5,418 bases of DNA from an uncultured Eubacteriales bacterium (GTDB taxonomy: Bacteria; Bacillota; Clostridia; Oscillospirales; Acutalibacteraceae): assembly GCA_900313475.1 (NCBI GenBank), contig OMRJ01000089.1:1-5418 (forward strand), in the 5' to 3' direction. The translations under genes were made by a program, and so were the position numbers. Numbering within the stretch: position 1 is the stretch's first letter; every line of letters starts with the position of its first letter. Of this stretch, positions 1 through 5,204 are shown in pieces. The notes under the pieces were generated by a model that was not told the origin of the DNA, searched no databases, and saw nothing but the letters and a program-made list of their open reading frames with translations.

Positions 1-55
1 AAGTGCCGAAAAGGGGCACTGACGGGCGACATGGGTTCGAATCCCGTCAGCCTAA
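1..55 (+). ncRNA. 3' end of a tRNA-like RNA, possibly tmRNA (partial)
   Basis: A textbook T arm is visible at 31-47: stem ATGGG / CCCGT closing the seven-base loop TTCGAAT. It is followed by CAGCCTA (48-54), which can be read as the 3' strand of a seven-base acceptor stem with A55 as discriminator. No CCA is encoded. Upstream, 2-7 (AGTGCC) pairs with 15-20 (GGCACT) as a hairpin. The ten bases between that hairpin and the T stem are too many for a tRNA variable arm, and no anticodon arm can be folded at the normal distance, so an ordinary tRNA is unlikely. The CGAC directly before the T stem and CAGC directly after it resemble the GGAC...CAGC of tmRNA 3' ends, but tmRNA usually ends CAGCTCCA, which is not seen. 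The identity is therefore a guess; the T arm itself is clear. The 5' part lies outside the window. Confidence 0.45.
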
Positions 56-87
56 GATAAAATGACTTTTTTTGAGGGGTAATTAAA

Positions 88-371
88 ATGTATAACGGTG
101 TGATTTTCAATGAGATCGACGAGCTCGACCATTTTACAAAGGCGGTTCGCGGCGGACGTCCGCTCGACAGAAAAAGCGCGGCGGCGCTTATCTTATTAAA
201 AAGAACGCCGCCGAATACGACTGCGTCGGCGCGCTCGACAGCCGATTTACCGCAAACGGCGAGGACCTCGGTTCGATGACCGAAGCGAAGCTTTACGACG
301 GTTTTGTCGAAGTCCGCAACGCAATGACGGGACTTGTCGGAATCAAGGGCTTCCGAACGCAGCATATATAA
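88..371 (+). pseudogene. Small unrecognised gene split by a -1 frameshift
   Basis: The gene starts at ATG 88 behind GAGGGG (74-79, eight-base spacing), a good ribosome binding site. The starting frame looks coding up to about base 198 (MYNGVIFNEIDELDHF...), then turns into a Thr/Arg/Ser-rich string that stops at 277-279. The frame one base back (-1) takes over as natural-looking protein from about 198 (KKNAAEYDCVGALDSRF...) and ends at TAA 369-371. Joined at the A-run 198-202, the product would be about 94 residues with no membrane segment or motif I recognise. The join corresponds to one A missing from a run of six. Options are a decayed gene, a sequencing error in the homopolymer, or programmed frameshifting. 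A third reading is two ORFs overlapping as ATGA at 276-279, but this leaves a poor-looking tail on the first. A terminator follows directly, so this is a single-gene unit. Confidence 0.5.
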
Positions 372-377
372 AAACAG

Positions 378-417
378 AGCACGGATAGGCGCCTGACAGC
401 TTTATCCGTGCTTTTTT
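378..417. terminator. Intrinsic terminator between convergent genes, probably bidirectional
   Basis: A perfect ten-base stem pairs AGCACGGATA (378-387) with TATCCGTGCT (403-412) around a 15-base loop, followed on the plus strand by a T run to 417. It starts seven bases after the stop of the small gene. On the minus strand the same stem is followed, after three bases, by five T residues (complement of 370-374), so it can also end the htrA transcript. Confidence 0.85.
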
Positions 418-430
418 CGGCTTCTTAATG

Positions 431-463
431 CGGTTTTTGCGCTTTGCAAAACCGTTTTTTTTT
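431..463 (+). terminator. Second stem-loop with T run
   Basis: CGGTTTT (431-437) pairs with AAAACCG (448-454), with two further G-C pairs across a bulged T. Nine T residues follow at 455-463. The T run lies on the plus-strand side only, so this is a backup terminator for plus-strand transcription, preventing read-through into htrA in antisense. On the minus strand it has no U run. Confidence 0.65.
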
Positions 464-478
464 GCAGACCTAAGCCGA

Positions 479-2005
479 TCAGTAGTCGTACACGCCGGAG
501 TACTGTGTGCGCGGCTCGGCGGGCTTGTATTCGTCGAGCGTCAGTGTGAACGTGAGATTTTTTCCCGACCGCGACACGGTCACGTTTACGGTGTCGCCCG
601 CGCGTTTCGACGAGAGAACGGAGGACAGCTCCGCGGCTCCCGTAACGGACGTGCCGTCGATACCCGTTATTACATCCGCTGCCTTAAGTCCGGCTTTCGA
701 CGCGGCTGTGTCGGAGCCGACCGCCACGATATAAAGTCCCACGGGGACGGAATAGCGCAGCGACATCGTCTGTGTTACCGGCTGCACGGACACACCGAGG
801 CTCGGTTTACCCGAAACATAGCCTTTTTCAATAATATCCGAAATCATGCTTTTAACGTCGTTGAGCGGAATGAAAAAACCGAGTCCTTCAACGGAGGAGG
901 CTTCATATTTTGCGCTTGCAATGCCTACCGCTCTGCCGTACATGTCGTAGACGGGTCCGCCCGAATTGCCCTCGTTTATTGCGGCGTTCGTCTGATACAT
1001 GTTTATCACATCGCCGCTTTCGGTCGTTATCGCACGGTTAAGATAGCTTACCACGCCGTTTGTAAACGTGTAGGAAAGCTCACCGAGCGCATTTCCGATG
1101 ACGAGAATGTCGTCTCCGACCGCAAGCGACGAGGAGTCGCCCTCTTTTACGGGTGTAAATTCACCCTCTGCCTTTATCACGGCGATGTCGTTTGATGCTT
1201 CATATCCGCGGACGGTCGCTTCATATGCCTGTCCGCCGTAGGTGGTTACGGTAATTTTCTCTGCGTTCTCTATGACATGGTAATTTGTTGCGATATATCC
1301 GTCGGACGTGATGAAAAATCCCGAACCCGTAGACGTGAACGGAACCGAAGCTGTTCTTCCGAAAAACGTGCTGATTTCTTTTGTTCCCTCACACTTGATG
1401 CCTACTATGCTGTTTACCGATTCGGCGTAGATCTCGCCCTTTGTCTTTTTTTCGCTGTCGTTTTGCTTCGTCACGCCTTCGGTCGGCACTTCAGCCGGAT
1501 GGCCGGTCGGCTCGATTGTGTTCGCAGGTATTTCGGCGGATGCGTCGGTCGGAACGGAGATAAGCTCGTCCGCGTGCTGTGTCGTCGTGCCCGTGGGGTT
1601 CTTGGCGTTTTCGAGCACCTGCACCGTGACAAACGAAGATATCGCGCCCGATACCGCGCTCATAACAAGACACAGCACAAGTGTGATTATGCCGAAAGCA
1701 GCAAGCGTTTTGCGCGTGGGGGGCTTTTTTTCTCTTTTCTTTTTTCCGCTGTTCATATTCGGGTAAGGCGCATACCTGACAGTCGGATTTTCGCCGCCCG
1801 TGTAATATGTGCCGTTCGCCTGCCGTTCGTCTGCCGCACTGCCGTATTGCTCCTTGTCGGAAAAGCCGTCGGTGTACGGCGGGTCGCCGTTATCCGTGTT
1901 CACGTCCGTGAAATTAACGGGCTGTGCATTTTCATCCGATCGTCCGTCGGTTCCGTCCGATTCGAACGGCGGGGAGCCGAAGCCGTTGAAATAATTGTCG
2001 TCCAT
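479..2005 (-). CDS. htrA: Membrane-anchored HtrA/DegP-family serine protease with PDZ domain
   Basis: This is an ATP-independent serine protease of the HtrA/DegP family that degrades or handles misfolded proteins outside the cytoplasmic membrane. The 508 residues run as follows: an acidic Asp/Gly/Tyr/Pro-rich cytoplasmic tail (1-86), a basic patch GKKKREKK (87-94), one transmembrane helix (about 101-125), a Thr/Pro/Glu-rich linker (to about 190), a trypsin-like domain (about 191-395) and one C-terminal PDZ domain (about 400-490). The catalytic triad is visible as His243 in TNYHVI, Asp273 in SNDIAVI and Ser348 in GNSGGPV, so the enzyme should be active. Length and order match Gram-positive HtrA/YkdA-type proteins. 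The start is supported by AGAGGTG (complement of 2014-2020), eight bases ahead. It lies 69 bp downstream of rqcP on the same strand with no clear terminator between, so co-transcription is likely. No CssR-type operator was identified. Confidence 0.95.
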   Translation of the reverse strand: MDDNYFNGFGSPPFESDGTDGRSDENAQPVNFTDVNTDNGDPPYTDGFSDKEQYGSAADERQANGTYYTGGENPTVRYAPYPNMNSGKKKREKKPPTRKTLAAFGIITLVLCLVMSAVSGAISSFVTVQVLENAKNPTGTTTQHADELISVPTDASAEIPANTIEPTGHPAEVPTEGVTKQNDSEKKTKGEIYAESVNSIVGIKCEGTKEISTFFGRTASVPFTSTGSGFFITSDGYIATNYHVIENAEKITVTTYGGQAYEATVRGYEASNDIAVIKAEGEFTPVKEGDSSSLAVGDDILVIGNALGELSYTFTNGVVSYLNRAITTESGDVINMYQTNAAINEGNSGGPVYDMYGRAVGIASAKYEASSVEGLGFFIPLNDVKSMISDIIEKGYVSGKPSLGVSVQPVTQTMSLRYSVPVGLYIVAVGSDTAASKAGLKAADVITGIDGTSVTGAAELSSVLSSKRAGDTVNVTVSRSGKNLTFTLTLDEYKPAEPRTQYSGVYDY

Positions 2006-2074
2006 TGTCTGTTCACCTCTGCGGGGCGTTTTTGCGATAAGTATAGCCGCCGCGCTTTAATCGCAGCTTAGAAA

Positions 2075-2314
2075 TCACATGAGCCTGTACATCGACGATG
2101 CGTTTTCTTTCGTTGCGTATTCCTGCACGGAGACGACCTCGGCTTTTGTAAGGTTTGCGCCTGTCTGAATCGAGATAACATCCCCGATCTTAACGTCGTA
2201 TGAGGCGCGTGCCGTTTTGCCGTTTACGTCGACATGCCCCGCGTCGCAAAGCTCGTTGGCTACCGTGCGGCGTTTGACAAGGCGCGACACTTTCAAATAC
2301 TTATCAAGTCTCAT
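2075..2314 (-). CDS. rqcP: RqcP, S4-domain ribosome-associated quality control factor (YabO family)
   Basis: This 79-residue protein is nearly all S4 RNA-binding fold: MRLDKYLKVSRLVKRRT at the N terminus, then GHVDVNGKTARAS and a KIGDVI beta segment. In Bacillus, RqcP (YabO) binds the 50S subunit carrying a stalled peptidyl-tRNA and works with RqcH to add C-terminal alanine tails that mark the nascent chain for degradation. The basic residues typical of the family (Arg2, Arg11, Arg15, Arg16) are present. The length and the short C terminus ending in MYRLM fit RqcP rather than the longer proteobacterial Hsp15. The start is fixed by GGAGGAA (complement of 2321-2327), six bases ahead. In Bacillus this gene sits in a mazG/yabN-divIC neighbourhood; here its downstream partner is htrA. 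It is probably expressed from the promoter at 2347-2374. Confidence 0.93.
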   Translation of the reverse strand: MRLDKYLKVSRLVKRRTVANELCDAGHVDVNGKTARASYDVKIGDVISIQTGANLTKAEVVSVQEYATKENASSMYRLM

Positions 2315-2346
2315 AATGGGTTCCTCCGAAAAAATTATTCTTTTAT

Positions 2347-2374
2347 ATTATACCGCAGTTGCAAAATAATTCAA
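2347..2374 (-). promoter_or_regulatory. Sigma-A-type promoter for rqcP-htrA
   Basis: On the minus strand, TTGAAT (complement of 2369-2374) lies 16 bases before a perfect TATAAT (complement of 2347-2352). The -10 box is 32 bases before the rqcP start codon, leaving a short leader that contains the GGAGGAA ribosome binding site. Confidence 0.8.
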
Positions 2375-2387
2375 GGTCTGCTAAAAT
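2359..2387 (+). promoter_or_regulatory. Sigma-A-type promoter for the gtrA-like/two-component operon
   Basis: TTGCAA (2359-2364) and TAAAAT (2382-2387) are separated by 17 bases, the optimal spacing. It points away from and overlaps the rqcP promoter, so polymerases on the two would exclude each other. An inverted repeat GTCTG (2376-2380) / CAGAC (2392-2396) brackets this -10 box and could be an operator. Confidence 0.6.
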
Positions 2388-2424
2388 AAAACAGACAATA
2401 ATTAAAGCGAAAGTGTGAAATGCG

Positions 2425-2997
2425 ATGAAATTAAAACTCCGGTACGAAAAGCTTTACAATAAAATTTTTTCGGTGCCTTTTTTCAAAAAGCTTCTGAAAA
2501 TTCCGGGGCTCGAAAAGCTTCTGCAATATGAGATGATGTCATATCTGGTTTTCGGCGTGCTGACAACCGTTGTCAATTTCGTTGTTTTCGGCATTGCGAA
2601 TAAGCTTGCCGGGGCGGGGTACGAATCGCTCGTGCTTTTCAGCATAGGCTCGTTTGCGTTCAAGTGGCTTTATCTCTCAAATGCGGTAGCGTGGGTTTGT
2701 GCCGTTACTTTTGCCTATATCACGAACAGGCTTTTCGTTTTTGAGAGCACCGCGAGCGGAGCGGCGGCAATAATAAAAGAGATTGTGTCGTTTTTCGGCG
2801 CCCGCATAATATCCCTGCTTCTGTTCGACGAACTGCTGTATGCCCTGCTGCTGAACGTTTTCGAAAAGATAAAAGGCGGCGTGTGGATAGACAAAATTCT
2901 TGTCGCTGTACTCACGGTGGTGTTCAACTATATTGCGGGAAAATTTGTCATATTCAAAAAGCGCGGCGCGGACGGCGCAGGGGAGCAGGCAACATGA
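2425..2997 (+). CDS. GtrA-family four-helix membrane protein
   Basis: This 190-residue integral membrane protein belongs to the GtrA family (PF04138). Family members are thought to help move or use lipid-linked sugars (undecaprenyl-phosphate-glucose in the phage GtrA case) or to assist cell-surface polysaccharide modification; the substrate here cannot be told. A basic amphipathic N terminus (1-35) leads to four hydrophobic segments at about 37-59, 83-104, 119-144 and 154-176. Family hallmarks are NRLFVF (101-106) after helix 2 and FNYIAGKFVIFKK (167-179) at the end of helix 4. The Shine-Dalgarno sequence is weak (GAAAGTG region, 2409-2415), and a decoy ATG at 2420 opens ATG-CGA-TGA, whose stop overlaps the true start. 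It is the first gene of a three-gene operon and overlaps the response regulator by ATGA. No glycosyltransferase partner lies in the window, which is unusual, as GtrA proteins often have one nearby. Confidence 0.88.
   Translation: MKLKLRYEKLYNKIFSVPFFKKLLKIPGLEKLLQYEMMSYLVFGVLTTVVNFVVFGIANKLAGAGYESLVLFSIGSFAFKWLYLSNAVAWVCAVTFAYITNRLFVFESTASGAAAIIKEIVSFFGARIISLLLFDELLYALLLNVFEKIKGGVWIDKILVAVLTVVFNYIAGKFVIFKKRGADGAGEQAT
2980..2996 (+). promoter_or_regulatory. Ribosome binding site and ATGA junction fixing the response-regulator start
   Basis: GGGGAG (2980-2985) stands eight bases before ATG 2994, whose last bases are part of the upstream TGA (2995-2997). The frame is open further upstream to 2883, but those extra residues overlap the GtrA-like gene and precede the natural receiver start MILNIAVCDD, so 2994 is chosen. 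Confidence 0.85.
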
Positions 2998-3710
2998 TAC
3001 TCAATATTGCCGTGTGCGACGACGAGAGCGCCGTCTGCGAATATCTGCGCGACAGAATCGCCGACCTGCTTGCAAAATGGGATATCGACGGACGCATAAC
3101 CGTTTTTAACGACGGCGAACCGCTTGCTTCGGCATTCGAAGCGGGACAGGCCGGTTTTGACCTGATATTTCTTGATATTACGATGAAAAACTGCGACGGG
3201 CTGAGCGCGGCAAAGCGCATAAGAGCGGTCGACAAGGACGTTATGATAGTTTTTGTCACGGCATCGGCAGAGTATGTTTTTTCGGGGTACGAGGTGCGGG
3301 CGTTCCGGTATCTGCTTAAGCCGGAGCTTATGAACGGCTTCCCGAGCGTGTTTAAAGAGTGCGTGAACGAGCTTACGCGCTCCGACGGCGCGAGATATGT
3401 TTTTCAGAGCGGCTCCGAGAGCACGAGCCTGCCCGTGCGCGATATTCTGTTTTTTGAGAGCAATAAGCGGATAATTACGCTGCGAACCGTGACGGGGCGC
3501 GAATATACGTTTTACGGCAAGCTCGACGAGGTGGAGCAGACGCTGAAAAAACAGGATTTTGTGCGCTGTCACCAGTCCTTTCTCATAAATGCGGCGAAAA
3601 TTTCGTCGCTGTCGCCGAATTCGGCACTGCTGTCGGACGGCACGACCGTGCCTGTGAGCAAGCACAGGGCGCGCGAAACGAACGAGGCGTTTCTGTGGGC
3701 AATGAGATAG
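2994..3710 (+). CDS. LytTR-family response regulator (AgrA/VirR type)
   Basis: This 238-residue transcription factor has an N-terminal CheY-like receiver (about 1-122) and a C-terminal LytTR DNA-binding domain (about 135-236). Receiver residues are all present: the acidic pair Asp9-Asp10, the phospho-acceptor Asp61 in LIFLDITM, Thr89 in IVFVTAS and Lys109 in YLLKP. The LytTR half shows the expected ILFFESNKRIITLRT, then FVRCHQSFLINAAKI and TVPVSKHR. LytTR regulators usually bind two 9-bp direct repeats 12-13 bp apart and bend DNA to activate promoters, often of virulence, competence, bacteriocin or quorum-sensing genes. The adjacent kinase gene starts 31 bases after its stop and is its evident partner. 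Candidate binding repeats lie upstream of nadA (5099-5154). The target genes are otherwise unknown. Confidence 0.95.
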   Translation: MILNIAVCDDESAVCEYLRDRIADLLAKWDIDGRITVFNDGEPLASAFEAGQAGFDLIFLDITMKNCDGLSAAKRIRAVDKDVMIVFVTASAEYVFSGYEVRAFRYLLKPELMNGFPSVFKECVNELTRSDGARYVFQSGSESTSLPVRDILFFESNKRIITLRTVTGREYTFYGKLDEVEQTLKKQDFVRCHQSFLINAAKISSLSPNSALLSDGTTVPVSKHRARETNEAFLWAMR

Positions 3711-3728
3711 TATTTTAAAAGGCGGAGC

Positions 3729-3744
3729 GGGAGGTGACAATGTG
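3729..3744 (+). promoter_or_regulatory. Ribosome binding site and GTG start of the sensor kinase, with an overlapping out-of-frame ATG
   Basis: GGGAGGTG (3729-3736) stands before the string ATGTG at 3740-3744. The GTG at 3742 is in frame with the kinase and has seven bases after GGAGG, the better spacing. The ATG at 3740 has only five bases and opens ATG-TGC-ATA-TAG, a three-residue dead end. The GTG is therefore taken as the start. Confidence 0.75.
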
Positions 3745-5088
3745 CATATAGATCTGCTTCGCGACTATAAAGAAATTCTTTTTAATACCGCGCTTATTTT
3801 TTCGTCGGTGTTTGAGCTTGTGCTTGCGTATATCATGACAAACAGCTTTTTTACGTCGCGGTTCAGGCGCAGCCGCTTCGACTATCTTCCCTTTGTGGGA
3901 CTTGCCGCAGTGATAATTTTGCTGCGCGACAGCTTTCCGTCGGAATTCGTGCGCTATTCCGTCGAATGTGCGCTGCTTATCGCAATTCTGTTTCTGATGT
4001 ATACCGGTTCGGTGCGGCGAAAGGTGATAGCCTCCGTTGTTTTCGTTATGATAATCGCGCTGTCAGAAACGGGCGCGGGCTTTTTGTTCAGCGTCGTTTC
4101 GCGTGCCGTAGGCTTTGAGGGCAGTATGGATGCGTCGTATATCCGTCTCGGAAAGCTTACTCTTGCAAACGGCATAATGATAGTCGCCGCGGTGATAGTG
4201 AGCATATTCGCAAAGCGCTACACCAAGGTTCCGACATCGTTCAGACTGTGGGCGGCGCTGTTCTTTGTGCCCGTGGTCACGCTTGTCACTTTTTCGGTAT
4301 ACCAGTACTATTTTGAAAATTACCCGGTTGACGATAAAATCGCGGCATATGTTTATGTTTCGTGCACCGGGCTGATATTTATCAATATTCTCGTTTTTGT
4401 CCTGTTCGGCAAGCTTCGCGACCAACTGGCTTTGGCTCGCGGCACCGAGATGCTTTCTTCTCTGCTTACTCAGCAGGAAAACTCCGTAAAAAGACTCGAA
4501 ACGCTCTATAACAGGACACGTTCGTTTCGCCACGATATGAAAAATCACATTCTGCTGCTGAACATGCTTGCGGAAAAGGGCGACACTGAGGGCTTGAAAA
4601 AATATCTGCGCGACCTCGGAGGAGCGGTGGATGAGTCGGATTACGTCCGTATAACGGGCATCTCCGCGGTGGACGCCATTCTGAACGAAAAAATGTACGA
4701 GGCGCAGTCGAAGGACATAACCACAAGCTACAACTGCGTGAATCTCGAAAAAAACGATATTCTGCCGATAGACCTCTGCATTATTTTGAGCAACGCGCTC
4801 GACAACGCGATTGAAGCGAACTCGCTTGTGGAGGACAAGACTCGACGGTTTATAAAGGTCAAGGCGCACGGCAACGAGACTTTTACGGTCATTTCCGTAT
4901 CGAACCCGACCGACTCCGAGCCGAAAAAGAACGCAAAAGGACTTTATGAGACGTCAAAAGCCGACGCGGATTCACACGGCTTCGGTCTGCGCTCCATTGA
5001 GAGCACGGTTAACAAATATCACGGCGAGATGCTTATGAAATGTGAGGACGGCGTTTTTACGCTCGTTGTTCGGCTGAACGGCGTGTGA
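3742..5088 (+). CDS. AgrC/ComD-type GHKL sensor histidine kinase with polytopic membrane sensor
   Basis: This 448-residue sensor kinase is the partner of the LytTR regulator just upstream. The N-terminal half is a membrane sensor with six or seven hydrophobic segments (about 11-32, 48-62, 72-88, 94-116, 139-157, 168-190, 202-223), with no PAS or HAMP domain. A short coiled-coil-like stretch (224-258) leads to the dimerisation helix with His264 in FRHDMKNHI, the H box of the HPK10/AgrC class. The catalytic domain is of the HATPase_c_5 type, with the N box LSNALDNAIEA (349-359) and a G box HGFGLRSIES (412-421). All key residues are present, so it should autophosphorylate and pass phosphate to the regulator. 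In this class the membrane domain commonly senses secreted peptides, but no agrB or agrD-like gene is seen, so the ligand is unknown. No clear terminator follows it. Confidence 0.95.
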   Translation: MHIDLLRDYKEILFNTALIFSSVFELVLAYIMTNSFFTSRFRRSRFDYLPFVGLAAVIILLRDSFPSEFVRYSVECALLIAILFLMYTGSVRRKVIASVVFVMIIALSETGAGFLFSVVSRAVGFEGSMDASYIRLGKLTLANGIMIVAAVIVSIFAKRYTKVPTSFRLWAALFFVPVVTLVTFSVYQYYFENYPVDDKIAAYVYVSCTGLIFINILVFVLFGKLRDQLALARGTEMLSSLLTQQENSVKRLETLYNRTRSFRHDMKNHILLLNMLAEKGDTEGLKKYLRDLGGAVDESDYVRITGISAVDAILNEKMYEAQSKDITTSYNCVNLEKNDILPIDLCIILSNALDNAIEANSLVEDKTRRFIKVKAHGNETFTVISVSNPTDSEPKKNAKGLYETSKADADSHGFGLRSIESTVNKYHGEMLMKCEDGVFTLVVRLNGV

Positions 5089-5098
5089 TTTTATAAAA

Positions 5099-5161
5099 AC
5101 AGTACATATTTTTCACCTATCCTCAAGGTATATTTTTCTTCTTCGACAGTGCATTTTCCTG
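5099..5161 (+). repeat. Three imperfect direct repeats, candidate LytTR operator
   Basis: ACAGTACAT (5099-5107), AAGGTATAT (5125-5133) and ACAGTGCAT (5146-5154) are each followed by a T-rich tail ending in C. The outer two match the general LytTR half-site [TA][AC][CA]GTTN[AG][TG] at eight of nine positions, the middle one at seven. Repeats two and three start 21 bp apart, leaving a 12-bp gap as in known LytTR operators; repeats one and two start 26 bp apart. The third repeat sits where a -35 box would be for the -10 at 5172. Binding by the neighbouring regulator is an inference. Confidence 0.4.
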
Positions 5162-5171
5162 CAGATGGGTG

Positions 5172-5177
5172 TATAAT
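5172..5177 (+). promoter_or_regulatory. -10 box of the nadA promoter
   Basis: A perfect TATAAT lies 27 bases before the nadA start codon. At 17-base spacing the -35 position (5149-5154) reads GTGCAT, a poor match. TCGACA at 5143-5148 is a good -35 sequence but is 23 bases away, too far. This suggests a promoter that needs an activator. Confidence 0.6.
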
Positions 5178-5204
5178 TGATATTTTGAAAGGACGGAGTT
5201 TATC

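Noticed and set aside
19..73. Inverted repeat plus T run as an intrinsic terminator of the upstream RNA
   Set aside because: The T run (67-73) starts 16 bases after the stem ends at 50, too far for a standard intrinsic terminator. The T-arm reading is simpler.
192..205. Classic insertion-sequence style slippery site A-AAA-AAG
   Set aside because: Only five A residues are present and the starting frame reads TTA-AAA-AGA, so the standard heptamer is not formed. There is no transposase-like sequence in either frame.
428..1195. Long plus-strand open frame opposite htrA
   Set aside because: It is antisense to a gene with an intact catalytic triad, has Arg/Cys/His-rich composition typical of a shadow frame, and has no ribosome binding site.
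2006..2074. Possible terminator or separate promoter between rqcP and htrA
   Set aside because: GCGAT/ATCGC gives only a five-base stem, with A residues instead of a U run after it. TATACT on the minus strand has no matching -35.
2486..2523. Direct repeat AAAAGCTTCTG (2486-2496 and 2513-2523)
   Set aside because: It lies inside the GtrA-like gene, 27 bases apart and in frame, and encodes the repeated Lys-Leu-Leu of an amphipathic N-terminal helix. It is best explained as coding sequence.
4063..4869. Long minus-strand open frame opposite the kinase gene
   Set aside because: It lies entirely antisense to a gene with conserved H, N and G boxes. The composition is basic and His/Gln-rich without motifs, and the start lacks a ribosome binding site.
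5089..5098. Palindrome TTTTATAAAA after the kinase stop
   Set aside because: It is pure A/T without a GC stem, so it is not a credible terminator.
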